DNA of 64,000 nucleotides. Origin: Eutrophomonas brisbanensis. Lineage in GTDB: Bacteria; Pseudomonadota; Gammaproteobacteria; Burkholderiales; Eutrophovitaceae. The stretch covers positions 248,001 to 312,000 of the forward strand of contig JAYQIQ010000001.1 in NCBI GenBank assembly GCA_038141705.1, read 5' to 3'. The translations under genes and the position numbers were made by a program. Under the pieces are notes generated by a model, which was not told the origin of the DNA, searched no databases, and saw nothing but the letters and a program-made list of their open reading frames with translations. Shown piece by piece: positions 26,824-34,803 of the stretch. Position 1 is the first letter of the stretch; each line of letters opens with the position of its first letter.

Positions 26824-27945
26824 TCAACCGAGCAACTCCTCATTGTGCTCTCCAAGTTGCGGGGATTTTCTCGACTTTTTTCCTTGAATCCTGAGAAACG
26901 GCGCAATGGGAACCGGAGTAGCTAGAATCTGCTCTCCCGATTCATTCTCGACCAAATGATCCAACACGCCTCGATCTCGAATTTGCGCATCAGCTAACGC
27001 TTCAGTAACTGATTTAACGATCGTACAACAACAATCGGCATCCGATAGGACGGTTTCCCAATAGTCACTATCTCGAGATACGATAATCTTTCGGACCTCG
27101 ACAATCGACTGCGCAGGATCCTTCCCATCATCTATAAAATCATCTGCCAATCCAATTGCTGCCGCAAAAGCAAACCAAAACTTAGTTTCAAGTGGTCCCG
27201 CTGCTACAAACTTTCCGTCACGCGTTGGATAGAGTTGGTAACGAGGCGACCCTCCAGTGACCAAGTCACCCCCATTGTCAGGGTTCTTACCAAGGAGACT
27301 TGCCTGACCGATCGCCCAATACAAAAACGGCAAGACACCATCAGTCATTGAGATATCAATGTATGCACCTTCACCGGATAAGTCCCGCTCCCGCAGCGCC
27401 AACAAAATATTCATAATTGCAGGATATGAACCACCTCCAATATCTGCAATCAACGCCGGCGGAACGACTGGCTGCGAAACCGTTCCACACGCCAGAGACA
27501 ATAACCCCGCGTCACCCACGTAGTTAATGTCATGACCAGCCCTGCCGCGTTTTGGCCCATCCTGTCCAAAACCAGATATTGAGCAGTAAATAACTTTTGG
27601 ATTTATTTTTTTTACACTTTCGTAATCGAGCCCCAACCGCTTCATTACACCAGGCCTAAATTGCTCAACAATCACATCCACCTCTCGAAGAAGAGGTTCT
27701 AACTGTTTCTTGTCAGACGGATCCTTAAGATCAAGTGCAATACTTTTTTTCCCGCGATTAAGCATCGAGAAGTTGACGCTACTACTTCCCCATCTGGGAG
27801 CAAAGCCCCTCATATCTTCCCCAGCTTCGGGACGCTCGACTTTAATAACCTCGGCGCCTGCTTCAGCAAGAAATAGCGTCGCCATTGGTCCCGGTAGTAG
27901 AGTAGAAAAATCTAGAACTTTTATCCCTCGAAGTGCCCCTGACAT
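26824..27945 (-). CDS. CaiB/BaiF family CoA transferase or alpha-methylacyl-CoA racemase
   Basis: A 373-residue class III CoA-transferase family protein. Visible motifs are VLDFSTLLPGPMATLFLAEAGAEVIKVERP, RGKKSIALDLKDPSD, GHDINYVGDAG with the active-site Asp region, and AAGPLETKFW. Length and the racemase-like GAGHDINY motif favour the Amacr side, but CoA transfer between carboxylates is equally possible. It is divergent from the alpha/beta hydrolase and heads a two-gene unit with the AroQ-like protein. Confidence 0.88.
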   Translation of the reverse strand: MSGALRGIKVLDFSTLLPGPMATLFLAEAGAEVIKVERPEAGEDMRGFAPRWGSSSVNFSMLNRGKKSIALDLKDPSDKKQLEPLLREVDVIVEQFRPGVMKRLGLDYESVKKINPKVIYCSISGFGQDGPKRGRAGHDINYVGDAGLLSLACGTVSQPVVPPALIADIGGGSYPAIMNILLALRERDLSGEGAYIDISMTDGVLPFLYWAIGQASLLGKNPDNGGDLVTGGSPRYQLYPTRDGKFVAAGPLETKFWFAFAAAIGLADDFIDDGKDPAQSIVEVRKIIVSRDSDYWETVLSDADCCCTIVKSVTEALADAQIRDRGVLDHLVENESGEQILATPVPIAPFLRIQGKKSRKSPQLGEHNEELLG

Positions 27946-28085
27946 CTAATTTTTCCTCACACTGTAAAAATAAAATTTGTCTGGCAACATTATGCCAGCA
28001 ACAATAGATGTAACCACACTTAGCTATTCACGTAAAACCTTGCTCGATTAAGATACCGCTATCAAAAAATAGTACTCTAGGGTTC

Positions 28086-28928
28086 ATGCCAAAAACTAAA
28101 TTTATAGAAATGCATAACCGGCGAATTGCCTATCAAGATTGGGGATCTGACAACTCTCAGCACCAAACGGTATGTGTACATGGACTGACCCGGAACAAAC
28201 ATGACTTCGATTATCTCGCGCACAGCCTGTCAGATATTTCCAGAGTAATTTGCATCGACATTGCAGGGCGCGGAGAGAGTGATTGGCTACCAAACCCAGA
28301 TAAATACAACTACCAGACCTACTTGTCTGATATCAAGGCGATCTTTGCAGAACTAAAATTAAGCAATACCTACTGGGTTGGAACCTCCATGGGTGGAATA
28401 ATTGGTATGTTGCTTTGCGCGGATTCGCCAAACCTCATCAAGAAGTTGATATTAAATGATGTTGGGCCTTTTATTCCAAAGTCATCATTACTGCGTATCA
28501 AAGATTATGTAGGTGACCCAGTCCAATTTAAATCGATCGCAGAATCGACTACATACTTTAAAAGAATACTTTCTGGATTTGGAGATCTCAGTGCCGAGCA
28601 ATGGGATCAATTAGCGCAAAACTCGATAAAACCATCAGAAGATGAAAAATTTGTCCTGCATTACGACCCAAGCATCGCGACAGCATTCCAGGGTGAGCTC
28701 GAGGACGTGGATCTCTGGAACGTATGGGACGTTATAGAAACGGAAGTAATGACTATACGCGGAGAAAACTCTGATCTACTTTTAGAGAAAACAGTAACCG
28801 AGATGGAAAATCGTGGGCCAAAATCAAAGACCGCGGTCATTCGAAATGCGGGACATGCCCCCGCACTATTGAGCGACGAAGAAATTAATCTCATCAAAGA
28901 ATTTCTATTTCCAGATGCTAGTCGCTGA
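28086..28928 (+). CDS. Alpha/beta hydrolase
   Basis: 280 residues with a complete alpha/beta fold: HGLTRNKHDFDYLAHSL (oxyanion HG), nucleophile elbow VGTSMGGIIGM, an acidic residue in ENSDLLLE, and catalytic His in RNAGHAPAL. No signal peptide. Its end overlaps dgoK by 14 bases, so it is in the dgoK-dgoA operon and could open a sugar lactone or cleave an ester feeding that route (inference). Confidence 0.88.
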   Translation: MPKTKFIEMHNRRIAYQDWGSDNSQHQTVCVHGLTRNKHDFDYLAHSLSDISRVICIDIAGRGESDWLPNPDKYNYQTYLSDIKAIFAELKLSNTYWVGTSMGGIIGMLLCADSPNLIKKLILNDVGPFIPKSSLLRIKDYVGDPVQFKSIAESTTYFKRILSGFGDLSAEQWDQLAQNSIKPSEDEKFVLHYDPSIATAFQGELEDVDLWNVWDVIETEVMTIRGENSDLLLEKTVTEMENRGPKSKTAVIRNAGHAPALLSDEEINLIKEFLFPDASR

Positions 28929-29807
28929 TTGGGGGACAACCTCTTTAAGAATTTACGTGCTCGATGAGAAGGGGGAATCGTCACCAAGAGAACAAGTGAC
29001 AAAGGTATTTTGGTTGCCAAGGCACTGGGTTTTGAAAAAACTTTCGAGCTGGAAGCGGACGCATTATTGGACGACCAACAAATACTACTGGGCGGAATGA
29101 TCGGAAGCCGAAATGGTTGGGTTGAAACCGAATACGTTGATTGTCCGGCAACCTTAGAGGGGATTGCAAATAGACTAGGCACTGTGACTTGGAGAAGCCA
29201 ATCGGGAATCTCTCGTACTGCCAAAATAACTCCGGGGGTTAGATTTCTGGGAGAAAACGGTATGAGCGATATTATGCGTGGCGAGGAACTGCAGATATTA
29301 GGGTTAATGCAACAAATTACCGACAAGCACGCAACAATTGTTCTACCCGGAACCCATAGCAAATGGGTTAGCGTAACAAACAACACTATTTCAACGTTTA
29401 GGACCTACATGACTGGCGAAGTTTTTGAGCTGCTCGCAAACCAAAGTATTCTAAAATCAGAAACTAAAACAGAACCCTTCGACAATAACGTGTTCCTCGA
29501 TGGAGTGAAACTGGGCTCCACCAAAAACTCACTCACAAATCTAATCTTTCAAGCTCGCACACAGTTGATCAACGGAAAATTACAACCGTCCTCATGCGAT
29601 AGCTTTTTATCGGGAATACTTATCGGCAATGAAATATCACATGAAGTGCGTAATCAAAGATTGATTCACCTAATTTCGAATACCAAGTTGAGTAAACTTT
29701 ACTCGATGGCGCTACAGTACTTCAATATTGAATCAGTTACCCATGATGAAGACATTTTTACGAAAAGCGCTTTCTATCTCCTCGATCAGAATAAAGCAGC
29801 TCAATGA
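28915..29807 (+). CDS. dgoK: 2-dehydro-3-deoxygalactonokinase, interrupted
   Basis: About 298 residues of the DgoK family: VADWGTTSLRIYVLDEKG is the N-terminal phosphate-binding segment, then ILLGGMIGSRNGWVETEYV, MRGEELQILGL, LPGTHSKWV and DSFLSGILIGNEI. It phosphorylates 2-dehydro-3-deoxygalactonate at C6. The frame breaks at 28971-28975: five G should be six, after which GGIVTKRTSDKGILVAKALGF continues. It overlaps both neighbours (14 bases upstream, 4 downstream). Confidence 0.9.
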
Positions 29808-30433
29808 AACAATTTTCTGAATACTTCGAGTCATGTCCACTGATCGCAATCCTGAGAGGAATAAAGCCCAATGAAATTCTCACTATTGGAGAAGCATTAA
29901 TTGAAGCAGGATTTCGGATCATTGAGATACCGCTAAATAGCCCTGAAGCCCTAAAAAGCATAGAACTCGCCGCGAATCATTTCACCGAAGATATTTTGGT
30001 TGGGGCTGGAACTGTACTCAATACGGATGAAGTGCAAAAAGTATCAAACGCTGGTGGATGCCTAATCGTTAGCCCCCACGCCGATCCCGCTATCGTGACG
30101 AAAACCAAAGCACTTAATCTCTTCGCTATTCCAGGATTCTGCTCCGTCACAGAGGCCCAGTCGATGATTCAATGCAACGCGGACGCATTGAAACTATTTC
30201 CTGCTGAGGGCAATCCACCGGAAACACTGAGAGCGATTAGAGCAGTTTTAGATCTGTCAATTCATATCCTACCAGTGGGTGGCATAACGCCTGAAAAGAT
30301 TGCCCCCTACCTCAAAGCAGGCGCGAATGGATTTGGATTAGGAAGCTCGCTGTACCGACCCGGCGATAAACCGAATGAAGTATCTTTAAAGGCGAGAGAA
30401 TTTTTTAATGCGATGAAAGAGCGCCAGCAATAA
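29804..30433 (+). CDS. dgoA: 2-dehydro-3-deoxy-6-phosphogalactonate aldolase
   Basis: A 209-residue KDPG/KDPGal class I aldolase. CPLIAILRGIKPNE, the Glu in IIEIPLNSP, GAGTV, SPHADPAIV and the Schiff-base Lys in ADALKLFPAEG are all present. It cleaves the DgoK product to pyruvate and glyceraldehyde 3-phosphate. IPLNSPEALKSI matches the galactonate type better than the Eda type (IEVTLRT). It overlaps dgoK by four bases. A dehydratase that could supply the substrate lies at 44050-45257. Confidence 0.92.
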   Translation: MKQFSEYFESCPLIAILRGIKPNEILTIGEALIEAGFRIIEIPLNSPEALKSIELAANHFTEDILVGAGTVLNTDEVQKVSNAGGCLIVSPHADPAIVTKTKALNLFAIPGFCSVTEAQSMIQCNADALKLFPAEGNPPETLRAIRAVLDLSIHILPVGGITPEKIAPYLKAGANGFGLGSSLYRPGDKPNEVSLKAREFFNAMKERQQ

Positions 30434-30444
30434 AAGCGATACTT

Positions 30445-31398
30445 TTAGTTTTCTTTCGTAATTTTCAAAGATGGGTGATTGTTCGGATCCAATCCTGGTT
30501 CATCCATTGGATCTTTTGCGGTGATCGGACGTGCTGGTTGCCCGATAATCGATTTTACGTAGTTAGGTAGCCCGAAAACACCGCGATGCGTATCGCCGTT
30601 GTAATACTGTAGATGGCTAATCGCCCTGTCTTTTAGGCGATCCTCAACACTCTTAGGGTCGTGTAACAGCGGATCCGTTTTATCATACGGTGTAGCCATT
30701 CCCCAAATTGCACCATAGAGCGGCACGTACACCAAGTAGGGCCTCACAATACTAAAAACCGAGCTCAGCGAACTGTATACACGATGAAATACGTTCGGCC
30801 GAGTCACTGGCGAACCTAGATGCATTGATAACACTCCATCTGGGCCTAAAATTCGCTTACAGTGATTCAGAAAATCCACTCGATAAAGCGCCTCTGCTGG
30901 ACCAAAAGGATCAGTTAAGTCCAGCATCATCAGATCAAACTGATCTTGGCACTCCTCAACGTACTTTTTACCGTCGGTAATCAACACCTTCAGTCGTGGG
31001 TCATCGAAAGCCCCCCTATGGACGTCGGGCAATTGCTCCTTACAAAAATCAACGACCACCTCGTCAATTTCTGCCATCACAACCTCTTCCATCGTCGGAT
31101 ACTTAAGGTACTCCTCCGCTGCGCCACCATCGCCACCACCAATCACTAGCGCCCGTTTCGGGGCTGCGTGCGATACGCCAGCCGGATGAATCATGTTTTC
31201 ATGGTAGAAGAACTCGTCCTTATCTGACGTCATGAAGTAGTCGTCAATTCGCAACGTCTTCCCGAATCCAGTTTGGATTACCTCAACATCTTGGAAATCA
31301 GACTTAGCATGCGCAAGCCTGCCGCTGGATCTAACCCAGAATCCAAAGTCCTCGTTTAAATGTTCGAGCAGATAAAAATCGTCTTTCTTACTGGTCAT
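30445..31398 (-). CDS. speE: Spermidine synthase
   Basis: A 317-residue polyamine aminopropyltransferase: VIGGGDGGAAEEYLKY binds decarboxylated AdoMet, MLDLTDPFGPAEALY holds the catalytic Asp and substrate loop. It transfers aminopropyl to putrescine. It follows speD by 22 bases on the same strand, the usual pairing. Length is slightly above the bacterial mean because of a C-terminal extension rich in Pro/Asn. Confidence 0.95.
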   Translation of the reverse strand: MTSKKDDFYLLEHLNEDFGFWVRSSGRLAHAKSDFQDVEVIQTGFGKTLRIDDYFMTSDKDEFFYHENMIHPAGVSHAAPKRALVIGGGDGGAAEEYLKYPTMEEVVMAEIDEVVVDFCKEQLPDVHRGAFDDPRLKVLITDGKKYVEECQDQFDLMMLDLTDPFGPAEALYRVDFLNHCKRILGPDGVLSMHLGSPVTRPNVFHRVYSSLSSVFSIVRPYLVYVPLYGAIWGMATPYDKTDPLLHDPKSVEDRLKDRAISHLQYYNGDTHRGVFGLPNYVKSIIGQPARPITAKDPMDEPGLDPNNHPSLKITKEN

Positions 31399-31420
31399 AA
31401 TTACTTTCCCAGTGCCTGCC

Positions 31421-31933
31421 TCAAAGACGTTCTACCGCGTGCGCTTTCTCGCTCTTAGGCTGAAAAGTATCTAAAAGTGACTGATAAAGTTTACGAGCAC
31501 GAGGTCTATTATCTTGCGTGTAACTGCAAACATAGACGTCCACCGTCACATAGCTTTTCTCTGGCCACGTATGGATGCAAAGATGTGATTCAGCCAGGAC
31601 AACCGTCCCCGTGACACCACCAGCGCCGTCGAACTGCTTGAAAAACTCCCCAACCGTGGTCAGGCCAGCTTCTTTGACTAAACGTACACAGTGGTTTTTC
31701 AAGAACTCAGCATCAAGCATGTAGCGGTCGTCACACTGCACTTCAAATAGGTCTCCCATTACGTGGAGCCCCGGTGTTTCCTTTACACCTTGAAGATCAG
31801 GCGAAGACTGGCTAACGGATTCGACCGAGTCGGTTACCAAATGGAGCCCAACATCAGACTCATGTGTATTTTTCTGAAGCGTTTCTGTCTCCGTTGCGAC
31901 CGGAAGAACCTTCTTCAATTTGAGATTACGCAT
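31421..31933 (-). CDS. speD: S-adenosylmethionine decarboxylase proenzyme
   Basis: 170 residues of the class 1B (short, Bacillus-type) AdoMetDC family. Self-processing occurs at the Glu-Ser bond in VLAESHLCIHTWPE, creating the pyruvoyl group; VTVDVYVCS follows with the conserved Cys. A 50-residue N-terminal region precedes the conserved core. A strong GAGGGAGGTGAG ribosome site precedes the ATG. A structured leader of about 160 bases with a clear sigma70 promoter lies upstream. Confidence 0.93.
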   Translation of the reverse strand: MRNLKLKKVLPVATETETLQKNTHESDVGLHLVTDSVESVSQSSPDLQGVKETPGLHVMGDLFEVQCDDRYMLDAEFLKNHCVRLVKEAGLTTVGEFFKQFDGAGGVTGTVVLAESHLCIHTWPEKSYVTVDVYVCSYTQDNRPRARKLYQSLLDTFQPKSEKAHAVERL

Positions 31934-32095
31934 ATCTCACCTCCCTCAAAGTAAACGGGGAAACCCCTGTGTTGCGTCGAGGACGCGTACCCAAACCGCG
32001 ATTCCCGCCGAGGGGTCATTGGCTGCAATTCCCGTTGACCTGGTCTCGACGACCCAGCGACCGGACAGAAACGACATGCCGGTCAAAAACTTGAA
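31934..32095 (-). ncRNA. Structured 5' leader of speD, candidate cis-regulatory RNA
   Basis: Between a predicted start site near 32095 and the speD ATG lies a GC-richer segment that can fold into successive hairpins. In transcript order these are GACCGG/CCGGTC (32084-32079 with 32064-32059), GGTC/GACC (32054-32051 with 32045-32042), GCGTC/GACGC (31986-31982 with 31978-31974), and GGGG/CCCC (31967-31964 with 31960-31957) close to the ribosome site. The middle has a repeated CGGGAAT-Y-GC motif. No known riboswitch class is recognised. SpeD controls AdoMet use for polyamines, so an AdoMet- or polyamine-responsive element is a reasonable guess. Confidence 0.5.
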
Positions 32096-32101
32096 GGCCG
32101 A

Positions 32102-32129
32102 ACTATACGCATACCATTGAGAAATTCAA
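32102..32129 (-). promoter_or_regulatory. Sigma70-type promoter of speD-speE
   Basis: On the minus strand, TTGAAT (32129-32124) and TATAGT (32107-32102) are separated by 16 bases, a good housekeeping promoter. The start of transcription would fall near 32095, giving a leader of about 160 bases before speD. Confidence 0.6.
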
Positions 32130-32261
32130 GGTTTTTGAGGTATTTTTTGCGAATAAAACAACGGCGTTCACATTACTGTGCCAATAACTTGATTGCACAC
32201 TGTAATAGTCAACTTAACCGCCAATGTTAGGTGACTGTTTTATTTGATTTTTTGAAAAATG

Positions 32262-33041
32262 TCAGAGCGTGCCAGGATAACCACCACCATCGATCAGGAA
32301 GTTTTGGCCGGTGATATATGAGGCTTGCGCGCTACATATGTAGGCGCACAGCTGACCAAACTCCTTTGGCTCACCAAAACGTCCAGCCGGTATAGCGTTT
32401 AAGCGCTGCTGAGCAATCTCCTCAACAGTTTTTCCCGATTGTTTAGCCATCGCGTCCATCCTTCCACGCATAGTTTCGGTCGCGAAAGCTCCCGGTAAGA
32501 TGTTGTTAATAGTCACATTGTGCATCGGAGTTTGACGGGATAACCCTGCGATAAAGCCCGTGAGTCCCGCGCGCGCACCGTTTGAGAGCCCCAATATCGG
32601 GATAGGCGCCTTCACTGCCGCAGACGTGATATTCACTATCCTTCCAAATTTTCGCTCGATCATCCCATCGAGAACCGCTTTTATAAGCTCGATGGGGGTT
32701 AGCATGTTTGCCTCAAGGGCCTTGATCCAATCCTCTGAGGTGAATGTTCGAAAATCGCCCGCTGGGGGGCCTCCAGCATTGTTAATAAGAATATCCGGCG
32801 AAGCAATCGCCTCTAGCGCCAATGATCTGCCCGCTACCGACGTAATATCCGCCGCGACCGTTTTTACCTCAACACTCGAGGCATTCCTAATTTTTTGTGC
32901 AGCCACATCTAGCGCTTCTTGCCCTCGCGCAACCAAAACGATATTGACCCCCTCCTCTGCTAGCGCCTCCGCACATGCAAAACCCAAACCCTTGCTTCCA
33001 GCACAAACTAAAGCCCATTTCCCTTTTAAACCAAAATCCAT
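32262..33041 (-). CDS. Short-chain dehydrogenase/reductase
   Basis: 259 residues of a classical SDR: GKWALVCAGSKGLGFACAEALAEEG is the NAD(P) site (TGxxxGxG variant CAGSKGLG), LINNAGGPPAGDF, and a catalytic Ser/Asn region NITSAAVKAPIPILGLSNGARAG. The usual YxxxK appears as SNGAR, so the Tyr and Lys are replaced. This occurs in a subgroup of SDRs annotated as 3-oxoacyl-ACP reductase homologues. The ATG at 33041 has GGGGGTG before it and is preferred over an upstream start. Confidence 0.85.
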   Translation of the reverse strand: MDFGLKGKWALVCAGSKGLGFACAEALAEEGVNIVLVARGQEALDVAAQKIRNASSVEVKTVAADITSVAGRSLALEAIASPDILINNAGGPPAGDFRTFTSEDWIKALEANMLTPIELIKAVLDGMIERKFGRIVNITSAAVKAPIPILGLSNGARAGLTGFIAGLSRQTPMHNVTINNILPGAFATETMRGRMDAMAKQSGKTVEEIAQQRLNAIPAGRFGEPKEFGQLCAYICSAQASYITGQNFLIDGGGYPGTL

Positions 33042-33151
33042 TACACCCCCATTAGCTGGCTTCAAAAATCGATCACAAACATCATTCTGGTCTATTAGAT
33101 TTTTTTGTCAAACAGCTATAATTAAGGTTATTGCTTAACTAGTCACAGAAA

Positions 33152-33904
33152 ATGAAGAAGCTCCTAACAACTTTCTGTTTGTCTATTACTTTTATTCTGT
33201 TATCCAGTGGTTGTGCGGTTGGCCCCCATAGCCACGACCCACTGGAGTCCGTAAACCGAAAAGTCGACGCATTCAATACCGCGGTCGACTCGGCAGTTAT
33301 CAAACCAATTGCTAAAGGCTATCGTTCTTATGTGCCCTCTTTCGTCCGTACTGGGGTGAGAAATTTTTTCAGGAATCTGGGTGTGCTGAACACAGCGGTA
33401 AATGACACGCTACAACTGAAATATAAAAGAGCACCCGTTGATCTCGCCCGATTCGTAACAAATGTTGTTCTAGGTATCGGTGGCGTGTTCGATCCTGCTA
33501 CGAAATTGGGGATCCCTTACTACCAAGAGGACTTCGGACAAACCCTCGGGTACTGGGGAGTTCCGAGCGGACCATATCTTGTACTACCATTCTTCGGGCC
33601 GAGCACTATTCGAGATGGACTCAGCAAACCAGTCGATTTTTCAACCGACCCCATCTACTTCGTCAACGAAGATGACGTTCGTTGGAAACTCATAGGGCTC
33701 CAAGCCGTGGATACGCGATCCAACTTATTCGAAACGGAACAGGTGGTGAACGATGCCGCGATCGACAAGTATAGTTTCATCAGGGACACCTGGCTTCAGC
33801 GGAGAGAATTCCAGATTCATGATGGCAATCTACCCCGAGATGGAAACAGCAACTCTGGGTTGAAATCTCTTCGAGAATTAGAACTTGAGGACTTTCCCGA
33901 GTAG
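33152..33904 (+). CDS. mlaA: MlaA/VacJ outer-membrane lipoprotein
   Basis: 250 residues. The lipobox is LSSGC at about residues 18-22, followed by DPLESVNRKVDAFNTAVDSAVIKPIAKGYRSYVPSFVRTGVRNFFRNL and GVPSGPYLVLPFFGPSTIRDG, the core of MlaA. It removes misplaced phospholipid from the outer leaflet of the outer membrane and passes it to MlaC. The other mla genes are not in the window. It diverges from the SDR gene. Confidence 0.95.
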   Translation: MKKLLTTFCLSITFILLSSGCAVGPHSHDPLESVNRKVDAFNTAVDSAVIKPIAKGYRSYVPSFVRTGVRNFFRNLGVLNTAVNDTLQLKYKRAPVDLARFVTNVVLGIGGVFDPATKLGIPYYQEDFGQTLGYWGVPSGPYLVLPFFGPSTIRDGLSKPVDFSTDPIYFVNEDDVRWKLIGLQAVDTRSNLFETEQVVNDAAIDKYSFIRDTWLQRREFQIHDGNLPRDGNSNSGLKSLRELELEDFPE

Positions 33905-33946
33905 CGAGTCAGCCAGGGCGTACCAGGCGATTAAATTTCAATCGAT

Positions 33947-34786
33947 TTAATTCACCTGTTGAACAATCTTTCTTAGTTCAGCTATCTTTAACTTGACCTG
34001 CTCGGCGTTGGGTTGCCCGGGTTCCAAAAGCAGCGACCGCTCATAATCAATAATTGATGCTCCCGTCGCCCCAAGTCCCTCGCACACCTTGGCGCGATTG
34101 AGATGATCCTCAGCGCAAACTAAACCGAACTCGATAATCCAGTTGAGAATCACCAGCGATTTCTCATGATCGCCTCTCTCCATGTATATGGCCCGTAAAT
34201 TCTGCAAAAATCTCGTTAATATCGCACGGTTCGTACTCGGCGCAACCAGCGAGGAAACGATCGCTGGAGACACCTCGCCACCCCTGTTTTTTCTCAAAGC
34301 CTCCTGCAGATCAGACCAACTTAAAAATTGCCCTTTAGAAAATACATCGATAAAAATCAATTGATCATCCTCATCACATCGCACAAGAAAATGCCCGGGG
34401 AAACAAACGCCAGAGAGATTTAAATCAATGAACCTACCTAATTCAATGTACAAAATAGAAAGTGAGATGGGTATACCGGTGCGTCGAGAGAGGACCTCGT
34501 TCATACAGCTATTTCTTGGATCGAAGTAATCATCTCGATTTGGCTCAAAGCCATTCGAAACGAACAGAAATTCATTCAAAGCAGAGAGTCGATCGAGAAA
34601 GGACTTCGTACCCAATACACGTTCTTTTAATCCAATACGCAGTCGATCCAATTCGACCATCACCTCGGTGGTGTTTAGATTTTGGTAAAGGTGTGATGCA
34701 AATATTAATGCGGCCTCGAAGAGCGGTATTTCAGTATCATCTCGGTCGAATAAGCTCTTTAGACTACTCGACCAATGAGTGGACAT
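33947..34786 (-). CDS. sirB1: SirB1-family transglutaminase-like/TPR protein
   Basis: 279 residues with the SirB1 N-terminal domain (RNSCMNEVLSRRTGIPISLSILYIELGR, LSGVCFPGHFLVRCD, the transglutaminase-like Cys/His core) and a C-terminal TPR pair. The family is conserved in Proteobacteria, often near prfA/prmC, and its function is unclear. It follows rhlE on the same strand. Confidence 0.9.
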   Translation of the reverse strand: MSTHWSSSLKSLFDRDDTEIPLFEAALIFASHLYQNLNTTEVMVELDRLRIGLKERVLGTKSFLDRLSALNEFLFVSNGFEPNRDDYFDPRNSCMNEVLSRRTGIPISLSILYIELGRFIDLNLSGVCFPGHFLVRCDEDDQLIFIDVFSKGQFLSWSDLQEALRKNRGGEVSPAIVSSLVAPSTNRAILTRFLQNLRAIYMERGDHEKSLVILNWIIEFGLVCAEDHLNRAKVCEGLGATGASIIDYERSLLLEPGQPNAEQVKLKIAELRKIVQQVN

Positions 34787-34803
34787 AATTTCACAACCAA
34801 AAA

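Noticed and set aside
27981..27998. CTGGCA/TGCCAG hairpin between CaiB and the hydrolase gene
   Set aside because: A six-bp stem without T tract between two divergent starts is too weak to call a terminator or operator.
28661..29386. 241-codon open frame on the minus strand
   Set aside because: Antisense to the hydrolase and dgoK, which have clear catalytic motifs; the reverse frame is Ser/Pro-rich without any family pattern.
32560..33138. 192-codon plus-strand frame
   Set aside because: Antisense to the SDR gene; Ala/Ser-rich composition typical of a shadow frame.
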